Origin: Periplaneta americana
Lineage: Eukaryota > Arthropoda > Insecta > Blattodea > Blattidae
Direction: 5' to 3'
NCBI RefSeq assembly: GCF_040183065.1
Contig: NC_091119.1
Location: forward strand, 64,652,392-64,716,391
DNA: 64,000 nucleotides
The translations under genes were made by a program, and so were the position numbers. Positions 31,376 to 42,211 of the stretch are shown here, in pieces; position 1 is the first letter of the stretch, and every line of letters begins with the position of its first letter. The notes under the pieces were generated by a model. It made no database searches. It saw only the letters and a program-made list of their open reading frames with translations, and was not told the origin of the DNA.

Positions 31376-33510
31376 CCTATTAGCAGAAACATCCCTCGAA
31401 TGCTAGTCACTATTAGTTATCTCAATTCGTCATCACCGAAGCTCGTACATTGTACCTTGATATTATATTTTTGAGTACATAAAACGAAGAGAGGAATAAA
31501 ATGAAATGGAAAGTGTTGGTGTGATGAAATTCATCCTTCGACCTTTTCCAACAAAAGTATCCGACAATAAACAATGGGATCGAACCCTAGTTCGCTGAAT
31601 TACGTGGCCGCGCTCTAGAATTCAGCTGACAGAGTGGAATATTTTTAACGAAAATTGTTTTAACTTCCTTTTCCGTAATCTTCGAGAGACTTCGCTTTGT
31701 GTGCGTGATTCTAGCGTTTAAATGATTAAAAATGTTTCATAAGTTATTTCAGACATGTATCTATTCTGTAATGGAGTGAGAAAATCTGTTGAATTTCAAC
31801 GAATGAGAGGTATTTATCATTGCAACATCCTCACAGCTCCACATTCCTTTGCAGTGACGTGTTATCGCGTAATTTCAAATATTATTTTTCCTCCTATTTC
31901 CTCTTCTTTCACTGCGTCATTCCACACCATTCGTATTGCTTCATTATCAAATCACTAGATAAGATGTACTCATCCTGCTTGTGGTAGTATTTATTTACTC
32001 CTTAAATCTGTCCTTAATATGCAATTACATAGGCTTACCAAGAATGTCGATTTTTCACGCACGCAATTCAAGGTATTTCACAAATACCTTGAGACTTTCT
32101 ATTGATTAGTAATTATTATTATATTATAAATGCCACTGGATGTTCGGATTTTCTCTAGATTAATTTATTCGAAACTGAAATTATTTGTAAATATAATGAT
32201 AATTTCAAAACTTCTGGTGAATTACGATAATTTGTTTACAATTAACTTTGTTAATTTTAAGGCTACTTAGAAATTCAGTTACGAATACAGTATATAAACA
32301 TCCTATTGCCTACTCTTAGCTAATTTCCAAGGAACTTCTCTTACCTATGCTTAAAACAGTTGCCTAGATACAATGATTAGTTTTATGAGACACAATTCTA
32401 ACTTCGAGACTTAAAAAATTACCAACATCAAAGAAGAAATCTTCTCTTATAGTAAACATTATCAACAGCGATTAAACAATAATCAAAACTCTTTAGCCAT
32501 CAATTTATTGGATAACTGTAATTCATATTTACTGAATGTTCTTAAAAGAATATATTGTAAGTAAGCACCAATGAAATAGTAACCTATAGTATAGGCCTAT
32601 TACGATACAAGGTTGTGAAGGTTTTTTACAAAATCGAAGAAAAGTTTGAAAAACGAGCACAGCGGGTATTGTACAACATTTTTTGCACGTTCATATTAAA
32701 AAAAAAATGCAAATACAGTGCGATCGGAAAGTCCCTCTGCAGCTCTATTAGTTCTAGTAATCCTAGAATACAACCCTTTAGAAATTTGGCACTCCCCTAT
32801 TCATTTCGGTTTGACAACCTCACATCCCCAGTCCATCATATGCTTAGCGCCCAATGCTGTCACTTGAATTCTTTACCGAATACACTTGAATTCTCTACCT
32901 AGTGGATTCTCGGCTACACAAGCACTGCGGAGAGACTTCTGGATCACACTGTACAATGTACTTTGCATTAAAACCTTAGCAAAACTGCACTCTAAAGGTA
33001 ACTAAGTAACAATAAGTGCACTGTAATGGATCTACTTGAGTATAGTTTATGTTATGAAGAAAAGTTTTCCTAGCAACAAGTTTCTGTGTGGGAATTCTAT
33101 CTTTCAAGCCCTAAGAACAATAGCTGTAAATACAACAAAAACACGATCGTGCGCAAAAAAAAAAATATATATTTGTCTACTTTTTGCTGTTCATCTTCTG
33201 TTGCACCTTTTAACAATTTCCGGCTGTAGAATCTTAAAATTGTTGACGTGAGCATTTCCTTGGTCCTGCAACTTTCTTGTTTCATTTCCGTTGGTAAGCT
33301 ACTGATACAGCTTGAATACCCTTTAGTTGTATTCTTAGGAGGTGAAAATACCAGTCCATTCTATTGTTCCAAAAATACATGGCATTCTCAGTTCCAAACA
33401 TACGTTATTTCCTCGTTTCTGCTGTGATCCCCTGACATTAAATCTGCCAGATATTTGAATAATCTTATTTCAGCTGCACTTGTTTCTAAAGCAGTTGGAA
33501 TGATTTTCGG
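31376..33510. other. Long stretch without a recognised gene
   Basis: At 31555-31625 (minus) GGGTTCGATCCC with an upstream AGAGCGCGGCC looks like a tRNA-type SINE head. Around 32730-32960 an open plus-strand stretch of about 95 codons was not recognised. The rest is AT-rich. Confidence 0.4.
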
Positions 33511-33545
33511 TGATGATGATGCTGCTGTTGATGATGATGATGATG

Positions 33546-33588
<43 letters not shown>
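33511..33588. repeat. (GATGAT)n(AATAAT)n microsatellite
   Basis: GAT repeats pass into about 15 AAT units, ending at the left edge of a pogo-type element. Confidence 0.95.
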
Positions 33589-33589
<1 letters not shown>

Positions 33590-33590
<1 letters not shown>

Positions 33591-34554
33591 GTCAACTCTG
33601 GATATAGTGAACTCAGTTATAGTGAACCTAAATCGTTAGTCCCAACCCGTATACATTAAAAAGTACATTAATATTTCCGTTTATAGTGAACCTCTGCTTC
33701 GGTTATAGTGAACCTTAAAAATTGAAGTTACAAGAGTTGTATCCTGATAACTTCTTATTTGAAGTCAGACCTTCTTCTGTATAATTGAAAGAATAATATG
33801 TTGAGAACAACATTCTGAGTTTCTTACGCCTTTAGTCGAAGGACAAAGGTAGGATTACTAGACAATGAGCTATACTGTAAATCCAGACAACGCGTGATGA
33901 CCTTGCCTCACTCCACCGTCGAAGGTTTGCCATTATGTTCTTAGGCACACCACTTTAGTGTTATTTCTAATCCTCCACCGTCGAAGGGTTGCCTTTTGTT
34001 TTTAGAAACATTTCTATTATGACGGATAGCATTGAAACAACGGAAAATTAATTGGCTTCTTTTATTGAAATGGGACGGACATTATGTCCAGAGCATAAAT
34101 GAAGGTAAGATTCTGATGGCTTTCAAACTCCATCAATTCCCGCCCAGTTTCCAATAAGTGATCCAGGAAATTCCAAAGCTGACTACGCTGACCTGATCAG
34201 TCTGTTTCTACTGTTCGAACAGTGAACACACACTATAAAAATGTCGAAGCATAAAGTGTTTTCTTTGAAGATAAGGTGAATATTATAAGTAACATTGAAC
34301 GTGGTCTTTTGCAAGCGGACGTGGGTCGACAGCATAGTTTAAGTAAATCAACTGTGAGTAACAGTATACAGTGTAATCCAGTTCATAAAAATTAAATGTT
34401 TTAATTGCTGTATAGTATTTTATTTTCTTGTTCAAAATTTCATTCATTCCTGTCATTTAAGGTTAGGGGAGAGACACTTCAGATTTAGTGAACCTCGGAT
34501 ATAGTGAACGAAATATGCAAGTCCGCAGAGGTTCACTATATCTGGTGTTGACTG
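33590..34554 (+). mobile_element. pogo/Tigger-type deletion derivative
   Basis: Ends AGTCAACTCTGGATATAGTGAA and inverse TTCACTATATCTGGTGTTGACTG, with internal TATAGTGAACC repeats; TA follows at 34555. ATG at 34241 opens M-S-K-H-K-V-F-S-L-K, a stop, then I-E-R-G-L-L-Q-A-D-V-G-R-Q-H-S-L-S-K-S-T-V-S, the CENP-B/pogo N-terminal helix-turn-helix. The DDE domain is absent. Confidence 0.8.
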
Positions 34555-35056
34555 TAATAATAATGAACCAGCGCTCATTCAACATAACCAGTTCGAAGTC
34601 TGACGCCTTAAACCACGCTGTTACACGCAGGACTCAAAACTAGTAAGAGGTTAATATTTTTAATATTGAAGAATTAAATATTGAGGCATTATTATTTGCT
34701 TACGATCAAGTAATCATCTGTGCGAGTGAAAATTTATTGCAATAAACTTCTGTAAGTAATCTTAGTGGAGTAGCCAATCATTTCTATATGGAAGATATAT
34801 AGCTAAAACTGGCATTTATAGTTTTCCACTCATTAAGAGTGAAATTAACATGAAATCGACTGATTTTAGAGCCAGTAAAATACATTTAAATACCAGAATT
34901 TCCTTTATAACTTAGGGGAGGTATTGCGAAGTGGACGAAAAATTGAATGCTTTTAAACTACTTCTGTATATTCATTATCGAACCTTGAAGAACAAAATCG
35001 AGCAGGACTTGTTCTCAGCACTTACGCTCTGGAGTAGGTTCGAATTCCTGGTAGGT
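34555..35056. other. Intergenic
   Basis: ACCAGTTCGAAGTCTGACG followed by AAACCACGCTGTTAC at 34582-34620 (minus B box plus head) looks like a SINE fragment; otherwise nothing. Confidence 0.4.
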
Positions 35057-35280
35057 AATTAGTGGCCCGGGTTCGATTCCCAGTCGGGGAAAGTTACCTG
35101 ATTCAGGTTTTTTCCGGGGTTTTCCCCCAACCCAATATGAGCAAATGCTGGATAAATATCGGTGCTGGACCCCGGACTCATTTCACTGGCATTATCACCT
35201 TCATTTCATTCAGATGCTAAATGACCTGAGATGTTGATATAGCGTCGCAAAATAACCTACTTAAAAAATACTTGGTTTTC
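35057..35280 (+). mobile_element. SINE family 2, 5'-truncated
   Basis: Begins at the B box (GGGTTCGATTCCCAG) and continues through the whole body to AAATAACCTACTTAAAAA. The A-box half of the head is missing. Confidence 0.85.
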
Positions 35281-35531
35281 TTTTTCCAAAGCTTTTCCTC
35301 AACTGTAAAGTGAGTGTAAGGTAATTACTGGCGAATCTTTGCATTAATCTCGCCAATATAACGTCTCGTTATTTTCAATTCCATAGACGTTTTATAACTT
35401 TACAATAATTGATATAGCTTCATGAAATAACCGATTATAGACAATTTAATAACGATATTTGTAAAGTACCGGTACTGTTTTTCCCATCCTATTAAGAGGT
35501 AGTGTAAATTAAAAGAATAGTGTAATTAATA

Positions 35532-35640
35532 CTTACTTACTTACTTATTTATTGGCTTTTAAGGAATCCGGAGGTTCATTGCCGCCCTCACATAAGCCCG
35601 CCATTGATCCCTATCCTGAGCAAGATTAATCCAGTCTCTA
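35532..35640 (-). mobile_element. 3' end of a GTAA-tailed LINE
   Basis: CTTACTTACTTACTTATT, then the extreme 3' coding end (GCTTTTAAGGAATCCGGAGG). Only about 110 bp, next to or inside the LINE that starts at about 35650. Confidence 0.85.
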
Positions 35641-35834
35641 CCATATAAGAATAAGTCATCATTTATTATTAGAAAAATTAAATTGTGTTGGAATTAAAAA
35701 TAATGCTTTCAATTTATTAAAATCTTATTTAAATGATAGAGTTCAAGCTACTAAAATTGATAATGTATTAAGTGAATTTATTAAAATTAAAATAGGTGTT
35801 CCGCAAGGAACAGTCTTTGGACTGATTTTATTTT

Positions 35835-36138
35835 ATTTTTTTTTTTCATTGTTGGTAACTCTATAGCATCTATTAGATGCTGTATGGTTGTGTTAACAGA
35901 TGGAGTTACTTGTCAACAATGTGACGCTGAAACGTGTGTTCGGGTTACTGCCCAGCGACAGTCCTGATGTATTTTATATTTCTGATGATTGGTTAATTAA
36001 TATTAATCCAGCATACTCACATTCATACAAATTTCCATACTCTTCAAGAAAAATTCACGAGAGCCAAGCCCGGGAATCGAACCCGGGACCTCATGATCTG
36101 GAAGCCATCATGCTGACCAACAGACCACGGAGGCAGTC
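35835..36138 (-). mobile_element. tRNA-headed SINE (family 3) in the LINE
   Basis: On the minus strand it begins GCCTCCGTGGTCTGTTGGTC, has a B box GGGTTCGATTCCCGGG, and ends in an A-rich tract at the left. The duplication GATTTTATTTT lies at 35824 and 36139. The sequence differs from families 1 and 2. Confidence 0.85.
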
Positions 36139-36448
36139 GATTTTATTTTTAATACATATTAATGACCTTTTAATAATAGACCTTAAAGAATATGAAGGTG
36201 ATTTATATTCGTATGCTGATGATACTGTTTTACTTTTTAGTGGAAAAACTTGGACTGATGCTTATTATAATGCAAATTGCGGCTTAAAATTAATAAAAAA
36301 AATGGTTCAATTTGAATTCACTTGTAATAAATAAAGACAAAACAATAGCTATCCCATTTTCTTTAAATAATAAAGGTAATAAACCAATTTCATCTGTATT
36401 ACAAATTAAAATGCATAATTCTGATTGTTCTGATATAAATTGCAATTG

Positions 36449-39168
36449 AATCGTTTGTTTCAGAAACAACACTTCTCCACTGTTTGACGGTATATGAGTT
36501 GTTAGCACAATCGCAATTACCGACTGAAATGCTACAGTTTTGTGCAGAAACAACACTTCCATCACATAACTGCTGCTTGCAAACTTAGTCGAAAGTTTCC
36601 GTTTTGTGCAGTAACAACACTTATCCTGGAGAGGTGCTGTTTCTGTTCTCCACAAGGAGCGCTGCTAGTTTCCCCCAATAGTACTATTCCAACATGGCGT
36701 CTAGTAGTGATGAGGGAGCTGTTTTGTCCGTAGTGAAAAAACGAAAGAAAGGATTAAAAAGTGTTGAATACAAACGAGAACATGTGAAAAGAGGAAGAGT
36801 AAAGGGGTTAGAACATATCAACTATGCTTCTAAGGTGGTCGCAAAGAAGAAAATTGGAAATGATTGCAAGTGAGTATGCCACAGTATTAATGTTTACCTG
36901 TTCAATAGCGTTGCTGTTATGAAAATCATACTTTGCAATGTAACATGATTCATAATATGTTAAATCCATATTTACTCCTGTTATACTTTTCGTCACATAA
37001 CATAATCTCTCTTTCCTTCAGGTGTAAATTGAAGTGCTTTGGAAGGTTATTGGAGGGGGATCGAGAAGAAATATTTATAAACTTTTATGCCAAAGAAACT
37101 AAAGACGAACAGGATTCGTATTTACAAGCATTAGTGGAAGTAGTGCAAGTTAAAAGGAGACGTCAGCAGGGAGATGAACCAAAGAAGCCACGTTCGCGTA
37201 ATTTCAAGTATTATGTGACATGTAGTTCTGGACGACAACAAGTGTGTGCCAAAGCATTTCTAAACTTGCCTGGTGTGACAAAGGGTCGCATTCGTCGTCT
37301 AACATCTTTGTTACTGCTTGGAAGATCTCCAAAGGATTTGAGGGGTAAAAACACTTCTGGAAATGCAACTTCTGGGGAGGTGTGTATATTAGTGGAAGAT
37401 CACATACGCTCATTCCAACCAAAAAATCTCACTACTCATCAAGAGAAATAGAATATTTGAGCGAGAGGTTAAATATCACATTAATGCATGCCTCCTTTAT
37501 GGAGAAGTATCCTGACCAACAGGTATCCTACTGGTTATACCGCAAAATTTTTAAGGAGCGATTCAGTCTATCATTTGGGAGGCCACAAATTGATACCTGC
37601 TGTACATGCGAACAACTATCGGTAAGGATGAAAAGTCCATCGCTGAATGATAACGCCAAACGTGTAGCAGGAGTAGAGTTTATTGTCCTTAAAAGAAGAG
37701 CCAAAAAGTTCACCAAAAAATGGAATATTGTTCTAATCTCTGCAAAGAAGACAATGAAACTGCTTCAATATGTATATATTATATGCAGAATTTGCATCTG
37801 CCAGAGATACCTATGCAGGAAGCATTCTATCTCAGGCAACTTAATGTTAATGTATTTAATATACATAACTTGAGGGATAACACAGCAAAATTGTACATAT
37901 ATCACGAGGGACTGGCTAAAAAAAGATCCAGATGAAGTCTGTTAATTTATCTTAGATTACATAAGCATCGAGTTACCAAACACAACAAAATACCTACACA
38001 TTTTCTCTGATAGCTGCCCAGGTCAGAATAGGAATAACACAGTTGTTCGATTTCTCCAAACTCTTGTTACTACTGGCAGATTAAAAAAAAAAATATACCA
38101 TTATTTTCCGATTCGTGGGCATTCCTTCATGCCCTGTGATCGAGATTTTGGTGTTATAAAGGGGAAGATTCGCACATCAGACAGAATCTATTCAATAAAA
38201 GAATACATAGAGTTAATAGTTGCATCAAATAAGAACAACAGATTCTCTGCTCAAATGATACAAACTGCAGACATTTTGGACTTTAACCATTGATGGAAGA
38301 CCTATTTCAAGAAGTCTGTTCTGTCCATTGAGTCCATGGGAAGAGGAGTAAAAAGAGATCAGAAAGTAACTTTTCATGTGAACGACTTTATGGAGTTCCA
38401 ATATGAAGTGGATCATATCTCAGGAAGGAATTTTATTGATGGACTGACTGTTCATACTTTCAAGTTGTTCCTTTCTAGAAGTGTGCTTCCTATGCTGCCC
38501 AGTGTTCCTGCTTATCCACATTGCTATGTGGCTTTAAATGAAAAGAAATTATCAGACATTAAGAAATTGGAACCATACATTCCAACAGAATATCATGATT
38601 TTTATAATGAACTATATACTTGGCCAACGACATCAACTGATGACTAATCATGGTGATGCAAGAAAACGTACTAAGGAAGAGTAATGTTGTGTGTATGCTT
38701 TGATGCCATCATGAATTTATTATTGACATAATTAAAAATGTCCTGTTTGACAGAATCTTAGTGAACTTCTTTTTCTTTGCAAGTAATATTTTCTGCATTT
38801 TAAGTTGTGATTATTAGGCAGGTTATGCTGTGAAGTTTGAATGAATGGGTTTAAAACATGTTCTCTAACTTATATTAGCATTTCTATATTAATTTAAGGT
38901 TATTAACATTGAGAATCTACTTGTTGTTCTTGTTATTCCTACTGTTTGTTTCAGAAACAGCACATCTCCTCCAAATTAAACAAATTCTGTAGATGTGGGT
39001 ATTGAACTCATTCAAATAACCAAGATGTCAGGATGTTTGTATTTAGTAAATGATCAAATGAAAAAAATACCACAAGTGTGAACAATAAAATATGCCTTAC
39101 AGAACGTTTTTTCAATTTCCTGAAAAATGTTACTGGAGGGAGAAGTGCTGTTTCTGAAACAAATGATT
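36449..39168 (+). mobile_element. 2.7-kb DNA transposon of the D-S-C-P-G-Q family with TIRs
   Basis: The left end AATCGTTTGTTTCAGAAACA and right inverse TGTTTCTGAAACAAATGATT extend to about 30 bp of inverted repeat (next CACTTCTCC / GGAGAAGTG). CAATTG flanks it at 36443-36448 and 39169-39174, and the host LINE reads through when one copy is removed. It carries one spliced gene (36694-38647). Further TTTTGTGCAGAAACAACACTT-like half-repeats follow the left end at 36536-36620. I know of no confident superfamily name; a 6-bp TSD would be compatible with a few described groups. Confidence 0.8.
36694..38647 (+). pseudogene. D-S-C-P-G-Q family transposase-like gene, two exons, several breaks
   Basis: Exon 1 36694-36869 (M-A-S-S-S-D-E-G, basic K/R-rich). 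Intron 36870-37021 with GTGAGT and TTCCTTCAG. Exon 2 joins in phase to C-K-C-K-L-K-C-F and R-E-E-I-F-I-N-F-Y. Then K-Y-Y-V-T-C, V-C-A-K-A-F-L-N, a frameshift near 37425, S-H-Y-S-S-R-E, D-T-C-C-T-C-E-Q-L, a frameshift near 37715, F-Y-L-R-Q-L-N-V, and breaks near 37920-37940. Next F-S-D-S-C-P-G-Q-N-R-N, F-P-I-R-G-H-S-F-M-P-C-D-R-D-F-G, a TGA near 38292, and the end at 38647. The two D-containing blocks look like an RNase H-fold catalytic core (inference). Length about 600 codons. Confidence 0.8.
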
Positions 39169-39976
39169 CAATTGTTCAGTTATTAATGAAGTTAATGAGG
39201 TTAAATACTTAGGTATAATTATTGATAATAATTTAAAATGGAAAAATCATATTCATTATATTTGTAATAAATTACGTAAAACATTAGGTTACTTTGTTAT
39301 TCTAAGAAATATTTTGTTAATTAACTGTTTGCGTGTAATTTATTTAGCATTATTTCAGTCTATATTTACGTATGGTATTATAGGTTGGGGTGGAACTTAT
39401 AAATACAACCTTTATCTGTTAATTTTACTACAGAAAAAAGTATTAAAAATTTGTTTAAAAAAACAGAAAGATTACCCAACTGAATTGTTGTTTAAACTTT
39501 CAAAGTTTTCAACATTAAACAAATGTATCATTTTATTCTATTAAACTATTTTCATAGAAATTTTAATAACTTTGAAAGGTATATACTGTACATAAATATA
39601 GAACTAAAAATATGAATTCTCTGCGTTTGTCTGAACCAAAATGTAAAACGAATGCAGCTTTTTATCATAGCACGAGTCAAGGTCCCAGATTATTAAACAA
39701 ATTTTATTCCAATAATATTTCAACCATGACAAATCCTCTCCAAATTAATAAAAAAAATATAAAAAATTGTATTGGATTTATAGTTTGGGTTTAAACATAT
39801 TAAACACTATTTAATCTATATTCACTCTCAGTTTTAATTTTATTTTTGTCTGTATTGGAATCCCCTCCTGAGCATAAGTCTTACTCATTCAGGAGTGGGC
39901 TAGTTTATCTTTCATTGTATTATTAACTTGTATTCATTTAAAACTTACTAGCAATATAAATAAATAAATAAATAAA

Positions 39977-40360
39977 TATGTCGAACTTGGAGTCAGGCTA
40001 CAAAGGGGGGGGGGGAAACACTAGAAGAGAGGGATTCGATCTGGTGCTGGGGATTGAACTTCAGTGTAGCTCAGTGATTAGAGCACTTTACGTAGAATCT
40101 TTGCTCAACAGTGCATATTACTGTGGAATCCCGTCCACTGACTCAATTGAGTGCGTTCCTTGTATAATGGCAGTTGATTTAATATATGTCAACAATATAT
40201 GTCGAACTTGGAGTCAGGCCACAAAGGGAAAAAATACTAGAGGAGAGGGATTCGATCCAGTGCTGTGGATTGAACTTAGCCATAGCACAGTGGTTAGAGC
40301 ACTTGGTATGTAGAACCAAGAACCCGCATTCGATCCCCAGCAACAGAGCAAATTTTTCTC
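39977..40360 (+). repeat. Tandem pair of a tRNA-like SINE
   Basis: ATGTCGAACTTGGAGTCAGG begins at 39978 and again at 40199, a period of about 220 bp. Each unit holds GAGAGGGATTCGATC and TAGCTCAGTGATTAGAGCAC or ATAGCACAGTGGTTAGAGCA, an A-box-like stretch. The second unit also has TTCGATCCCCAGCAACAGAG. A poly-G run is at 40005-40015. Confidence 0.7.
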
Positions 40361-42196
40361 CTCTAATAATCATTGTTACCATAACAGATATATTCTATAG
40401 GACCAAAAATTAATCTTTACGTGAATTTACATTTAGTAACTACCAATATAACCAAAAATAGTTGTAACAGTAACCTGTAATAGTATTACGCAGACTACTT
40501 TTAAAATAAAATAAGACCTTATGAAGTGAATAAAATCTGTATTTAAACAATTCAATAGATGTTTTAAACTGTTGCTTTATTTACAAAATTGAACTTACTT
40601 TTTAAGAATCATATCCTTCAGGTGAGCTTAGAAATTCTTTTCTGGTAATTATATGACTGCAATGGATATTTCTGTGTTTACTATACAACAGGAAGTATTT
40701 ATGTTTTACATGCACTCACTCAGCCAAACAAGTGTTTAGAAAGTTCGCAGAGAATTTTCCAGATGTCAAAACTTCTTAGTTATCCTAAATTACATAATCT
40801 TGTGTACAAGACTGAAAGTGTAGTAGAAGGTAACATTTTTTGACCCAGGGAGACCTAACCAATGTATGGTTATCATACAGAGAGCAATGTGAATTCAGCT
40901 GTCAGTCAACAATCTTATTGTGCATCTATCATATGAGTATGTGGTCGCATCACTACAGAAATGACAGTGTGATATGGTTATTGCACAGAGATTGATGTAA
41001 TGCAGAGAGAAAGTATTGATGATGTCATCAAAGTTGATCTGACAAAGCACAACAGACTCGATGCAAAGAAATATATTCAAACTTATTCGTTGTTGAAACA
41101 AAACTGACTTGTGAAAGGTAGACTGTGGTTTATTTGTAAGCATTGGTTTTGTTGATGGTACAAATTACGAGGATTTCTACTTCGATAGAAGTATAAAGTA
41201 AATTGAAAAATTAATTTTTAAGTCTTTCTGGAATAAACCGTTCATATTAAATTATTATATTGTGCACATGCTAAAAAGTGATTAAATAGTATTGTTGACG
41301 ATACACATATTATATTATATTATATACAGTTACATATAAATGTAACTGAGACTTGTAGTTACTATTCATAGCGATAAATAAACACACATCTAATTTGATT
41401 TTCAACAATGCATTATTGTTTATACAAGCAGTTAAATTTAAGCAGTTTCATAGTATAATAATGTGATATCAGATTTACAATATAACTATGCAGCTGCACA
41501 CTTTCCTTTTACTCTCGCCACAACCGCGACAATGCGATAACAAAATATCCGACTTCCACAAGATGTTCAAGAACAAACTTCAAAAAAGATTTACCAACAA
41601 CTGTTTTAAAAACCAATTTCACTGTAAAATGGAGATGAAAAAAAAATAGACAAAAGAAGAAGAGAAAATGCCGGCCCTTTGGAAATTTCCACCCTAGGCA
41701 ACTGCGTAGGTTGCCTAGGCCTAAATCTGGCACTGTATGTGTGCTGTAATGCTGTAACTACTGTAATAAACGAGTAGTATGATACTGTGTTGTTTATGAA
41801 TAATTGGTCACAACTCTACCCTATTCTACCACACTACCACATATACTGTCCATTCAAGCAGCACATACCCTGTAGAGTCCTGCATAACTGGTTAAGAAAG
41901 ATAGAAAAAGACAGATTGCTACTGAATGCCTGGCGCTATAGACAGTATGCGAAGCTCTTCCATCTCGCAGGGTAGTCCAATGTTCGGGTTAATGGATGTC
42001 CGAGTCTCACTTGGTTGGACAGCTCTGGGTCATGAAAGTCAGATAATATTGAGCCATCCAGGAGTTATGAGAATCGTTGCAAGAACGTGATTATCATCGT
42101 GTACCTTTCAAATGATATTTCCTCCTCTTTCCTCATTGATTGAAGCACGCATCATGAAACTACAATCATTAGACTTGAGAGTGCTTTTATTTTTGT
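40361..42196. other. Intergenic with one short hairpin
   Basis: No gene recognised. CCTAGGCAAC, TGCGTA, GGTTGCCTAGG at 41692-41719 is a perfect 10-bp stem. Confidence 0.45.
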
Positions 42197-42211
42197 TAAT
42201 AACGTGTTATA

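Larger units (their letters stand above)
35650..39960 (+). mobile_element. Jockey/CR1-like LINE ORF2, interrupted by a SINE and a DNA transposon
   Basis: Segments: 35670-35834 (L-N-C-V-G-I-K, I-G-V-P-Q-G-T-V), a SINE, 36139-36448 (F-L-I-H-I-N-D-L, Y-S-Y-A-D-D-T-V-L, then frameshifted D-K-T-I-A-I-P), the DNA transposon 36449-39168, then 39169-39790 (E-V-K-Y-L-G-I-I-I-D-N-N-L-K-W, Y-G-I-I-G-W-G-G). Removing the insertions restores the reading across both sites. The Y-A-D-D box is intact. The tail ends in AATAAATAAATAAATAAA near 39960. Dead by frameshifts and stops. Confidence 0.85.
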
